This document shows positions 12,401 through 24,400 of a stretch of 64,000 bases of DNA, one piece after another. Position numbers and translations under genes: made by a program. Under the pieces are notes generated by a model. The model worked only from the letters and a program-made list of their open reading frames with translations, was not told the origin of the DNA and made no database searches. This stretch comes from Amphibalanus amphitrite (Eukaryota; Arthropoda; Thecostraca; Balanomorpha; Balanidae): contig NW_024881847.1 of the NCBI RefSeq assembly GCF_019059575.1, positions 310,001 to 374,000 on the forward strand. The letters run 5' to 3'. Within the stretch, counting starts at the first letter, position 1. Every line of letters begins with the position of its first letter.

Positions 12401-15400
12401 CATGCATATGGATTTCGGAAAGAGACATTTATCTCGCCTGGGAGATCGCTATTAGTCAGGCACCTAACACCATCGGAGGGAATTCGAGGGGCGCTAAATA
12501 AATTTGGGGTGAATATATGACGAACGAACGTAGAGAGAGGATGAGAGTGAGAATGGTAAAGGATGAATCTTAGGATAAGGCCGATGGGAGTTTAGCGAAG
12601 CTCAGTTAGGACAGTCAAACTAATTAATCTCGAGGGCAACTTAAACTAGCAACGCTAATACGAATTAAGTGGGCAATTTTCTTAATGGGGAGGCCAGTGA
12701 TATAGGAATAGGTGACTGGACGAATGATCACATTCAATTTATCAACGTAATTACCACCATATGTTTGGCAGTGGTTATCGGGACTTCGAATGCCCTGTCC
12801 TTCACCTACCCAACTGTGCCGCAAACCCAGCTGATCGGACCCCTCTATCCCTAATCCGAGCAGTGAAGAAGCATCTCGTGCATCATGGTCTATACAATGA
12901 ACAGAATCATCAAGCCTCTAAATTAAAAAGCATCTTCCATCAGATGTATTTGTATGCAAGGAGGATCTATACCTACATCTCTCCCAGGTGGACGTCATCT
13001 CAAGATCTTTCTCAGGATCTAATCTCCATCTCAGGATCTCATCTCCCTCTCGGGATCTCTTCAACGACTCTCAAGCTCCCCTGTATCACAGCTTTACTAT
13101 CGAGATCATTACGCAGCAATATGTTCTCTCTCTCTGCAACAATCCGCCGAACAATAGTGGACCGCGGTGCTGGGTCAACCGCAACGATGCAGCAGTGTTT
13201 ACTCCGCCCCTTCTCTTAATTCCCTTGCTACAACTGACAGACTTCTTTCAGGAAACAAATGCAGAGAATGCGTGTAAAATTTTAATTGATGCGTATACGT
13301 CCGGGATTGCTAGGTACAGTAGTACCTATACACCTTCCCGCAAAAGTACGCCAATTAAGCCATGGATCACTCCTGGCCTACTCGCTTCAATTAATAAGAA
13401 AAATGAGCTGTTTCGTATCAAGTGCAAACATCCTACTACTAGTACTTATAACATAAGCAGTTATAAGAAATATAAGAACATGTTCACTAAAGTTTTACGG
13501 AATGCTAAAAAGATTTACTACCAAACTGCACTGCATGACTGTGGTCCTAAAGAAACCTGGCGAATACTTAATGAAATGACTAAAGGCAACGCGCCTGAAG
13601 GAAAAATATCTACCGCTTTTAAGATTGACAATGATATTGTCAAAGATCCAGAAAAGATTGCTAAATCTTTCAACTCGTACTTCTCACAGGTTGGAAAACA
13701 ACTGGAGGAACTGATTCCCCCTAGTCATATCGACCCATTGGGAAGCTTTCCTAGTGAAATAGGAAATACACTATCATCTTTCACAGATACAAATGAAGTA
13801 GAACTTGAAGAAATCGTAAAAGGTACGAAAAATGTTGGCGCTGGGATCGACGGTATCAATGCACGCATATTTAAAGCAACTTTTCGTGTAATACGTAGAC
13901 ACCTTGTATATCTTATGAATCTTTGTTTACGACAAAATGTATTCCCTCTGCCCCTGAAAAGAGCTGTTATAAAGCCGATTTATAAATCCGGAGACAAACA
14001 GAGCTTTAACAATTATAGACCTATAAGTATACTGCCTTTTATCTCGAAGATACTGGAAAAACTGGTCTTTAATCGGCTCGATACTTTTTTTAACTTCAAC
14101 GATACGTTATCTAAGTATCAGTTCGGTTTTAGGAGTAATAGAAGCACTTATATGCCTCTAATTTTGGTTCAGGAGAAGGTAAGCCAAGCTTTTGAGGCAG
14201 GCAATGTTGTATGTGGCCTATATCTTGATCTACGAAAAGCGTTTGACACGGTGGACCAAAATGTTTTACTAAAAAAACTATATGCTTATGGTATACGTGG
14301 AGATGCGCATAAAATGATGACTTCGTATTTGCAGGATCGTGCCCAATGCACACAAATAGATCATGTCCGATCTAGCTTCCTCCCAGTAGACATAGGCGTG
14401 CCACAGGGCTCCATTTTAGGACCTCTCCTTTTTCTTATATACATTAATGACTTTCCCACTATATCTGTCGATTTTACTGCGTATCTTTACGCAGATGACA
14501 CGGCAATTTTTATAGAAGGCAAAGATGAAAACCATCTTCAAAGCATCATCAATGTCACCATGCCTAAAATCACAGACTGGTTTAAATCAAACAGTCTTTC
14601 ACTAAACACTGACAAAACAGTTTGCCAATTGTATAATATTTCTAAAAGTGATATAAGTGTATCTGTTTCTCTCTCTGGTGTTAATCTCATCTGCGGCTGG
14701 CAGATGCGATGCGGCTCCCCCTGGATGGCGTCTTACTCTTGGGGGCCGCTCGGCTGTCGGCAGCGGCATCCTGACCCCTTGGGGCTGCTCGACTGCCAGC
14801 GGCGGCGGGCCTCCGCCTGCTGGGGAGTGCGGCGGCCTAGGACACACTACCCGTAGTCTGGATGGTATGCGACTACCGGCCCCCTGGTGCCGCTACGAGG
14901 AACAATGACGTTGCGCCTCTCAAACTAGGATTGGCCTGGGCCGGGCGTGACGGCCGGTCGAGTTCGGTGTCCGGTCGGCTGCGCCCGACCGGACCATTTG
15001 ACTGTCGACGACGGGCCTACGCCGTCAGGGATAACATCGGGACTGGGCTATTGCGCCTGGACGTTGAACCGCTGGCCGCGGCCAGGATGGCGTGTGGTTG
15101 CGGGCGCTCATGGGCCACAATGATGGAATTTGTGTTGCGGCTGTCTCTGGTCCTGGACACGGGCCGATAACGGGTGTGATATCTGGTGCGTTCGGCTGTC
15201 TGAGGTGGTGGGCCTCGGCCTGTTGGGGGCTGAGATAGCCTTGTGGCGGGCCGAGCGATGGCGCCCAGATGTGGACCACCGACTGCGCTGGTTGTCATAT
15301 TGATTGATTGATTGGCACCGACAAGCATTCCCTTACAAACCTTTAACACTAACTGTCCTCACTCTAACAATACTAACTTGCGAATCCTTTTCCAGCCATT

Positions 15401-18400
15401 CCTGCTTGGCGGTGCCACCGATCGGTGTATACCTACACGTGTGTTTGTATATGCACATTATCAGTTATTCGATGATTACCTAATACAATACCGGTGACTC
15501 CGGACATGCAAAAAAAAAAAATATCAAGTTCGTTAAAACTGTGAAATATTTGGGTATGTATGTGGATGATGATATGAGATGGAAATCCCATATTACTTAT
15601 CTTGCTCATACGTTAGGTCGTAACGTAGGCTTGATAAGTCGAGTTAGGCATTTTCTTTTGCCTAAGCAGCTCATACTTTTGTACAATGCACTGTTCCAAC
15701 CATATATTAACTACTGTTGTATGCTTTTTAGCAATACACATTTAACTTATATTGAGAAGCTTGAAAAACTACAAAAGCGTGTAGTAAGAATGATTGATGG
15801 ACAAGACAGATTTGCCCACACTGCACCCATTTTTAAGAAGCTGAAGATCCTTCGTCTGAGAGACGTGGGCAAGCTACAAATGATGCTATTGATGCATAAA
15901 AAGTTGAATGGTACTTTGCCCACGCCTCTTGACGAACTTTTTACTGTTTTTGAACCGCTCCGAACCACCCGTTCACTTCATCACTTCCAGGAAACATTTA
16001 CACACAAATTATACTGTACGCACACAGTACGTTGGGCTGGACCCAGGCTTTGGAACCAAGTTATGGGGCCAAAGTTCCCAAACCTACGAGACGTTCCAAC
16101 CTCCAAGAGACATATCAAAGGTCTCTTAAAACAATTTTTCTTTGATTCTTACTGAACTGACACAATTGATCACGCATTTTATATTACAATAACTTTATAC
16201 ATTTTCATGCTGTCACAGTTCACCCCCGCACTGTTTTTGTCTGTATATTTGTATACAATGTGATATAATGAAGGAGACCCATAATGCCACTGCGTGTTTA
16301 CAATAACATAGGTATTATGCATATATACCTAAACCAGAGCGAGAGGTGGTCTACTTCGATGAATCGTTATCTCACTATGTCATCATTGTATTTTGACCTC
16401 TTTAATATTTGTGCTTTCCATTTTTTTTCTTTAGTTACGCTACCGTGTATGTATTTTCCTTATATCTTTTTCGTGGAGTCACTCATGTATGTGTTGTGTT
16501 CGCATTCTCGAATTCATGTTTGTAACAACATGATATATTTCGACCGCTTATAAACTACGTAACAATACGTAACACTTCAAATAACGCCCTGACGTTTGCC
16601 CGCTGATTTGAGTTCGCTGAGCAACAAGCTTGCTTAGCTCGGCGGCTCTTTTCAGTGGGCATTTGACTCTGCCGAACCCAGACCAGATACTGTCCCCCCC
16701 CCGCAAAAATGTGTGAATGCGCTGCACGATTAACCTAACTAACCGATGGAATGACTGATCCTTTGGCTTATTCTTAAATGGGAAGGTGTAGTGGTCAGTC
16801 AAGCTACATTTAGCCTTGACTTCTTTGCTTCTCTTTTAAGCCATATACCATACTATCAAGGGCCTTACCGCGCTTATTCCAGCTTTGATTTTGTTTTCTT
16901 CATTCTCCTAGCAGGGAGTGTCGCGACTTGATGTATTATGTTTCGGGGTGGTGTTAACGTAAGGTTCTATGTGTCGCGCGGGTCAGTGGGTGGATACTCC
17001 TGGTCGTCTATTCATGGGCGGCGGCTTAGAAAAAAAAAGTCCAATTTAAGTGACTATCCCACCTTACCATTAGGCTGGGGTCCCTGGCCTGCAATTACCA
17101 GCTTGGGCACTCACAACATCGAGAAATGTTTTACTCCGGTAATATCCCGCGCCCTGCTGGCGGGGGGGGGGGTGTTTGAACACCCCCCCCCCCCCAGCAG
17201 AAACCCCCCCCCCACAAAAACGGCGGCGCTCCGCGCCGCCGTTTTTGGTACACCTTATCATACATCAATTCTACACATGTTGTGAAAATTTCAGACCAAG
17301 GTCATTCAAGGTCAGGTCACCAGGTCACTTGAAGTGACCTCACCTCATAAAAAGTTTCAATGTCTGTCATAGCTACACCGAGTGACCGATCGCTTTGAAA
17401 CTTTCAGCGATTGCTAAGAGTAATAGCATGTACAAAATGTTTATCTCAGAATTTTGATATCGATGACCTAAGGTCAGGTCAATTTTGCGACCTCCCCATT
17501 ATAAGTCAATGGGAGAAAATTGAAATGCGCCTCTTTTGGAAGAAAGACATTATAAACACTCCCAGACACCGAATTACATGTGGTTTAGACACACTGAACA
17601 TGAAAATGGTGTCCGTGACCCTTGTTTATGCCCTGAGGTCATCTTAGGTCACGAATGGTATCTTACAGTTTTTTTGCAAATAACTTTTGATAGAGGCATG
17701 CTAGAGCGATGAAAACGCCTTAGATGTGTTCAGCTCGACGATACGGATCGACTGATATGCAACATGACCCTTTCCGGCCAGGTCATGACCTTGACCTGAG
17801 GTCAAATTTTCAAGTTGACCTTTCAAGGTCAAGGTATAGTTCATTCGATGCGTCTTGACAAGAGGAACACGATGCCTGTAAAAGTAATCTCGTACAGGGC
17901 TTGGGTCAAAAGATATTGCAGAAAAACTGTTGCCGCAAAAATTGGCTACTTTTTGCAGTTTTTGCCCCCTGCACTCTGCAGGCAAAACCGTTGACGTTAA
18001 GTCAAATCTGAGAGAATTACTGAGAAAGAGCGTTAATAGGGCTATCGAATGCGCTTTTCCGCGGCGTTGTAGCTCTATTGGTTCCCGAGTTATGCGTTGG
18101 CTTCTTGGAAATTTTCGACATTCGACCTGGAAATCGGCGAAATTTTGCCTTCAATGACCTTTGGTGACCTGACCTTTGACCTGACCAAAAAATTGACAAA
18201 AGTGATTTCGTCATTATTTTTGACGCTCTTTCGAATGCCGCCTTCCGCGTATCGCTACGTGGCCCAGGAGCCGAGTTACAAGGGGGGCGGTGTTTAAACA
18301 CACTCCCCCCCCCAGCAGGGCGTGGAAATCCAGGACCCCCAGCCGGGCGCGGGATATTTACTGTCAAATTATGCAGTTTTCGGATCCTAAGGAACTAATG

Positions 18401-21400
18401 CATTTGAATACCCCCTTAGACTTTGAGACTTCCTTGCAGTTGTAGCGATTTTTAAATCTTATACTTAAAACTTGGTATGCTGTGGTGGTACATACGGCCT
18501 TGCGCGCAACATCTGTCGCACTTTTAATATACCAAACTATTGCTTCCAAATGACGTCGGAACAGCGGAGGCCCCGAAAATTTACAGAAAATAAAAGTCTA
18601 ATATCTAAAAAAAAAACAGTGAATATTTTTCGTTTAAATTAGATAGCTATTCATTTTGCTCTTTCTGAACCACGGTACATCACTTTAATGCCAATTCATT
18701 AACCCGCGCCGGGCCGGTGCTCCGCGACTTCCGCGCCGGGCCGGGGGGGGGGGGGTCTGAACATCCCCATTCTCGGCTCCTGGGCCACGTAGCGACACGT
18801 GGTAAGTGGTATTCGAAAGAACGTCCAAAACAAAGACGAGAACACTTCGGTCATTTTTTAGATCAGGTCAAAGGTCAGGTCACCAGAGTCCAGAGGTCAC
18901 GAAAGGTAAATTGTTGGATATTTCAACATTTTGGAAACTGCCAACGGCTAACTCGGGAACCGATAGAGCTAGGTACAGCGCCGCGGAAAAGCGCATTCGA
19001 TTGCTCTTTTAACGCTCTTTCGCAAATATGTCCTCAAATTTGACCTCAGGTCAACGGTTCAGCCTCCAGAGGGCAAAAACTCCGGAAATATCCGAAAAGT
19101 GTTTTCGGCAATAATTTATGACTCAAAAGAGCTACATTTCTTTTGACAGCATCGTTTTCCTCTCGTCGAATGCACTATAATTTGACCTTGAAAGGTCAAC
19201 TTGAAAATTTGACCTCAGGTCAAGGTCATGACCTGACCGGGGAAGGTTATGTTGCATGTCAGTCGATCCGCATTGTCGAGCCGAATACATCTAAGGTGTT
19301 TTTATCGCTCTAGCATGCCTCTATTAGAAGTTATTAGTGAAAAACTGTTAGATACTATTCGTGACCTGAGATGACCTCGGGAACATAACGAGGGGTCACA
19401 GTTGCCATTTTCCGGTTCAGTGTGTCAATTTTACCTGCATCCCAATGTTGGGAGTGGATTGGCGCTCGTGCAAAACAGACGCTTTTCAATTTTCTCCCAT
19501 TGACTTATAACGGAGAGGCCGCAAAATTGACCTGACCTTAGGTCACCGATATCAAAATTCCGAGATCAACGTTTTATAGATACTCTTACTCCTATCAATC
19601 GCTGACAGTTTCAAGGCAATCGTTCAGTCGGTGTAGCTATGACACTTGGCGTGACCTGGTGACCTGACCTTGAGTGACCTGGGTCTTAAATTTTCACAAC
19701 ACGTGCGGGTAAAATGCATGAACAGTTGTGCCAAAAGCAGCGGCGCTCTGTGCCACCGTTTTTTGAGATATTTGCGAAAAACCACAGGGGTTGTTCAGAC
19801 ACCTCCCGGCCCGGCGCGGGTTAACTTTTTTGAGGGTGGGAACTGGGAGAGTCCCTATTAAAGGCATCACACTGTAGGTATCCAAACGTGTCTTATTGTC
19901 TCCGGACGCATTATTTTTGTCTCTCGATGTGTCACCTGTTTCTGCGTGTGCTAAGATTGTCTCTGAGTGTGGCATTAAAGTCTCTAAATGCTTGTTGAAC
20001 GCCTGTTCATATCCTGTTCATCATTTGTCAGTTCTGACGGCATCCGCCCCGTGTGCAGCCTGCGACAGGGGAACGTACGGGCCCGACTGCAACTCGCGCT
20101 GCGGCCGGTGTCGAGAAGGCAGCAGCTGCGACGGCGCCAGTGGCAAGTGTGAGAGCGGCTGTGAGGACGGCTTCGAGCCGCCGCTCTGTCTGGACTGTGA
20201 GTTCTTAGTCAGGACTGTGAGCGCTCCCCCTGGACTGTGAGTTCTTAGTCGGGACTGTGAGCTCTCCCCTGGACTGTGAGTTCTCGGTGTGGACTGTGAG
20301 TCCTCGGCGGATAGTACTTGGAAAGGCTGTGCGGCGAGGGAGTGCAGAGGTAGAGATTTGTCATAATCCCAGGGGATGCTTTTCCAGTGCCTGGTGAGTG
20401 GCAGCGTCGAATTCCTGCGTATTGAAGGACATATAGGCACGTTTTTCCAACAGCATCACTATCATCGCGACTTGCGCAAAGCAGTTTGTGTCTCAGGTGA
20501 AATGCCAGCAACCACTGGAGCATCATTACATGGTTACCTTTAAATTTCAGGGGATGTTCGAGCATTCCCCGTCCCCCCAAACCTCTAATTCTCCAGCTCT
20601 GAGGGAGAATGCACAAAGTGGCATTTTATTGCCTTGATCAGGAAGTCTTGAAATTGTTTCCTGTGAACGATAATTTAGCTTAGCATATAAAAAGCTTTGA
20701 AATGCACGGTAGATAACAGCCATGTTTCCACGACGGCAATCTGGTACACATTTGGTGCACATTTGGTGCAGATTGGGTGCAGATTTGGCCAAATTAGGTT
20801 CAGTGTGTCTCAGTAGCTGTCAGCTAGGGTTGCACTAATTGCTTATATGCCTGCTTTGTCATATTATCAGATAGTATCATAGATTAAAACACTAAAATAA
20901 ATTCATAGAGATATTTGCTGTAAAAGAGATTAGGTACAGATTTGGTCAAATTTCGTGCACTCGCCGGATAGCCCGTCGTGAAAACGGCTATTAACTCCGA
21001 TTAAGTGACCGTCTAAAAAATTATGTTATGAAATTTGGTTTATTGGACCCGTGAAACTGGCTTGAAGTCACCAAGCTCACAATAACTTAATATATGTGAC
21101 ATTTATTTTGATTCGTTTGCTGCTTCTACGAGCAGATGCGGCCAATTGCATACCCAACCTTGCCGTTCCAGTGCCGCCGTGGTTCCGCGACCCACCGGCG
21201 CTGGTGAATGTCGGCTTCACCGACCTCAGCATCACCCATGCGGTGTGGAGGGAGGACTACGATAACGGGTACGGTACCGGCGCCTACAGCTACACCATCC
21301 AGTACCGCAGGAGCGACGGCAGCGCGGCGGTCTGGACGAACGGCCAGACGGAGTGGCGGTCCCCGGCTACCGGTCAGTAGTCAGCACCTTCACCGGCTGA

Positions 21401-24400
21401 CCGGGAGTAGCCAAGAGACCCCGGCTGCAAGGGACTAGTTGGGTCACCCCAGGTCCAAACAGGGACCACACGATTAACCAAACAGCTACCCGAAAACAAT
21501 GGTCGATCGCCCTAGTTAATCCGGCTTCTGATCTGACAATGCTATGACCCCAAAAAGATCGTTCAATTATAATTGTATCTGGTTCCAACAACAATGCGTG
21601 GAGTTGCTGAACAGCCTAGGGAATTACTAAAGGTGTTTGGCATGACTGTTTTCCGGACCGCATATTCGCGCTGTTTTCAGGTAACGTTACCCTGACAGCC
21701 AGTGGGCTCAAAGCCGAGACAGCGTACCAGGTCAGGATGGTGATCACGGATGAAGAACGCGGCACCAGCACCAACGACACCAAGGTGCTCACCGTCAACG
21801 TCACCACCGACTGTCAAAGTAAGTACTAGAGCCGCATGGCTTGATAATAGCTGCACTTCAGAAGTAAGTACGAGAGTCACATGACCTTGATAATAGCTGC
21901 ACTTCAGAAAGCATTGACAAAATGACTAGGTTCCCCTCAAAGCAGCCATTCTTGAAGTAAAGGAGTGTACGTACCATAAATCTGGTACACTAACTTATGT
22001 AACCCTGTTTAGTTTTTTTCGCAAATATCTCAAAAAATGGTGATTCGCTAATCGCTATTTTTGACACACTTAATCACGCACACATCTTTTCTACACATGT
22101 TAAAATTGCAGACCTAGTTCGTTTAACCTGCGCCTCGCTGGGGGTCCTGGATTTCCACGCCTTGCTGGAGGGGGGGGGGTGTTTGAACACCCACCTTCTA
22201 AATCGGCTCCTGGGCCACCTAGCGATACACGGAAAGTGGCGTTCGAAAGAGCGTCAAAAATAGTGACGTAATATTTTTTTCTCACTTTTTTGGTCAGGTC
22301 AAACGTCAGGTCACCAGAGGTCATTGAAGGCAAAATTTCGCCGATTTTCAGGTCGAATGTCGACAACTTCCAAGAAGCCAAAGCATAGCTCGGGAACCAA
22401 TAGAGATGCAGCGCCACGGAAAAGCGCATTCGACATTCCTATTACCGCCCTTTCTGAATATTTATCTCAGATTTGACCTAACGCCAACGGCTTTGCTTGC
22501 AGGGGACAAAAACTGCCAAAATAGCCGACTTTTTTGGGAAACAGATTTTCTGCAATAACTTTTGACTTCAGCCTTGCACGAGTTTACTTTTACCGGCATC
22601 GTGTTCCTCTTGGTAAGACGCATCGAATGAACTATAATTTGACCTTGAAAGGTCAACTTGAAAATTTGACCTCAGGTCAAGGTCATGATCTGACCGGAAA
22701 GGGTCAACTTGTATATCAGTCGATCAGTATCGTCGAGCTGAACACATCCAAGGTATTTTCATCGCTCTAGCATGCCTCCATAAAAAGTTATTCGCGAAAA
22801 ACTGTTAGATACCATTCTCGACCTGAGATGATCTCAGGGGCATAAACAGGGGGTCACGGATACCATTTTCATGTTTAGTGTGTCTAAGTTAGTTGTAAGT
22901 CAGTGCTCGGGAGTGTTTATAATGACTTTCATCCAAAAAAGCGTCTTCAAGTTTTTCCCATTGACTTCTTACAATCGGGAGGTCGCAAAATTGGCCTGAT
23001 CTTAGGTCATCGAATATTAAAATTCTGAGATAAACATTTTGTACATGCTGTTGCACTAAGCAATCACCGAAAATTCAAAACGATCAGTCACTCGGTGTAG
23101 CTATGGCAGACATCGAAACTTTTTATGAGGTGAGGTCATTTCAAGTGACCTGGTGACCTGAGCTTAAATGACCTTAGTCTGATATTTTTACAACACGTGC
23201 AGAATTGATGTATAATAAGGTGTGCCAAAAACGGCGGTGTTCCCCGCCTCCTTCTTTTTGAGATATTTGCGAAGAACACAGGGTGTTCACACTTCACCTT
23301 TCAAACATTACATTAACCCCAGCAGGGCGCGGGTTAATTTTATGACATCATTACAGTGTTTTTGTCGATGATAATGTCTGATAGTATGACAAAGAAGGCA
23401 TACAAGCACTTGGCAGCATGGTAGCCGAGCGCTACGAAGAAACACACTGAACCTAATTTGACCAAATCTGCACCAAATCTGACCAAATTTGTACCAAATG
23501 TGTACCTACCAGATGGCCGTCGTGAAAACAGGTATTGTGGGAAAACTTGAAAGATTGATAATTCGGCTATTTTTTCAGAGCCAGGCAAGATCAGTACACC
23601 AACTGCCACAGACGTCACCAGCATTTCGGCCAGCATAATTATCGAGGTACTTTTATAATCATTCCGTTTTTTTTTTACCAGCGCATTTTTATGCTTGGTA
23701 AAGATCTCACATCATTTCTAAAGCTGACACGAGTTCGACTCAGGTTTGATTATCAGATTTGGATCTACATGTGAGCGCTCACTCCTACAAGCATACATGG
23801 TATTGTCGTCGTGTAGTGCTGTCGCGATTCTTGAGTTTGAGAGGGACAGTGTGCCTCTTTAACGCTTACCTATAATCTTCAATAGCGCTTTTCTGTTACA
23901 GCCTTTGCTGTTGTATTTAGGGCCTTGGTTACAGCCTTCTATTAAATCAATTTTTTGACGTTCCCTCCTTGAACGTGCTCATTTCTAGCGTCTGAGCAAT
24001 GCAGAGGAGGCGTGTGCATACGAGCTACAATGGACGCTCAGCCCTGTGTCGGCGGGAATGAGTCGTGGTAGCGTCCGTCCTGGAGGCGGCATTAGGGAGA
24101 CGGTACGGCTAGACAGACTGTACCCCTTCACCAGCTACACCCTTGTGGCGGTGGCGGAAAACAGAAAGGGAACAAGTTCCACGTCTTCAGTGACTTTTCA
24201 GACAAATGAAGCCCGTGAGTTAACTGTGTGCACTGTTCTTCGCCTTTGCACGGCATCCGTCTTTCAAAAGTCATCGTTTCCGTTGCGCGTAACTTCTTGA
24301 TTTGCTTACACTTACAGCATGAGGTCCCTTCTTCCACCAATTTGACGTAGCTTATATGAAGCAAATTCTATCATACTAAAACATCCTTCTTATGGTCACG

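Larger units (their letters stand above)
1859..13232 (+). mobile_element. Long-LTR retrotransposon, non-autonomous (whole element)
   Basis: Two direct repeats of about 4,935 bp flank an internal region of about 1,500 bp. The element starts TGTAGC and ends GCTACA, is flanked by the 4-bp duplication ACTG (1855-1858 and 13233-13236), and has a tRNA primer-binding site just after the first LTR. It is inserted into the ORF of a non-LTR retrotransposon, whose frame is continuous without it. No protease, reverse transcriptase or integrase frame is visible, so it must rely on enzymes from elsewhere. The proportions (LTRs three times longer than the body) are unusual. Confidence 0.9.

Noticed and set aside
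1859..13232. The 4.9-kb direct repeats could be an assembly duplication or segmental tandem duplication.
   Set aside because: TG...CA ends, a primer site right after the first copy, an ACTG target duplication and a continuous host ORF on removal all fit an LTR element. The copies also differ at a few bases.
17142..19824. CRISPR-like spaced repeats from AGGTCA arrays.
   Set aside because: Spacing is irregular, repeats are 6 bases, and the genome is animal.
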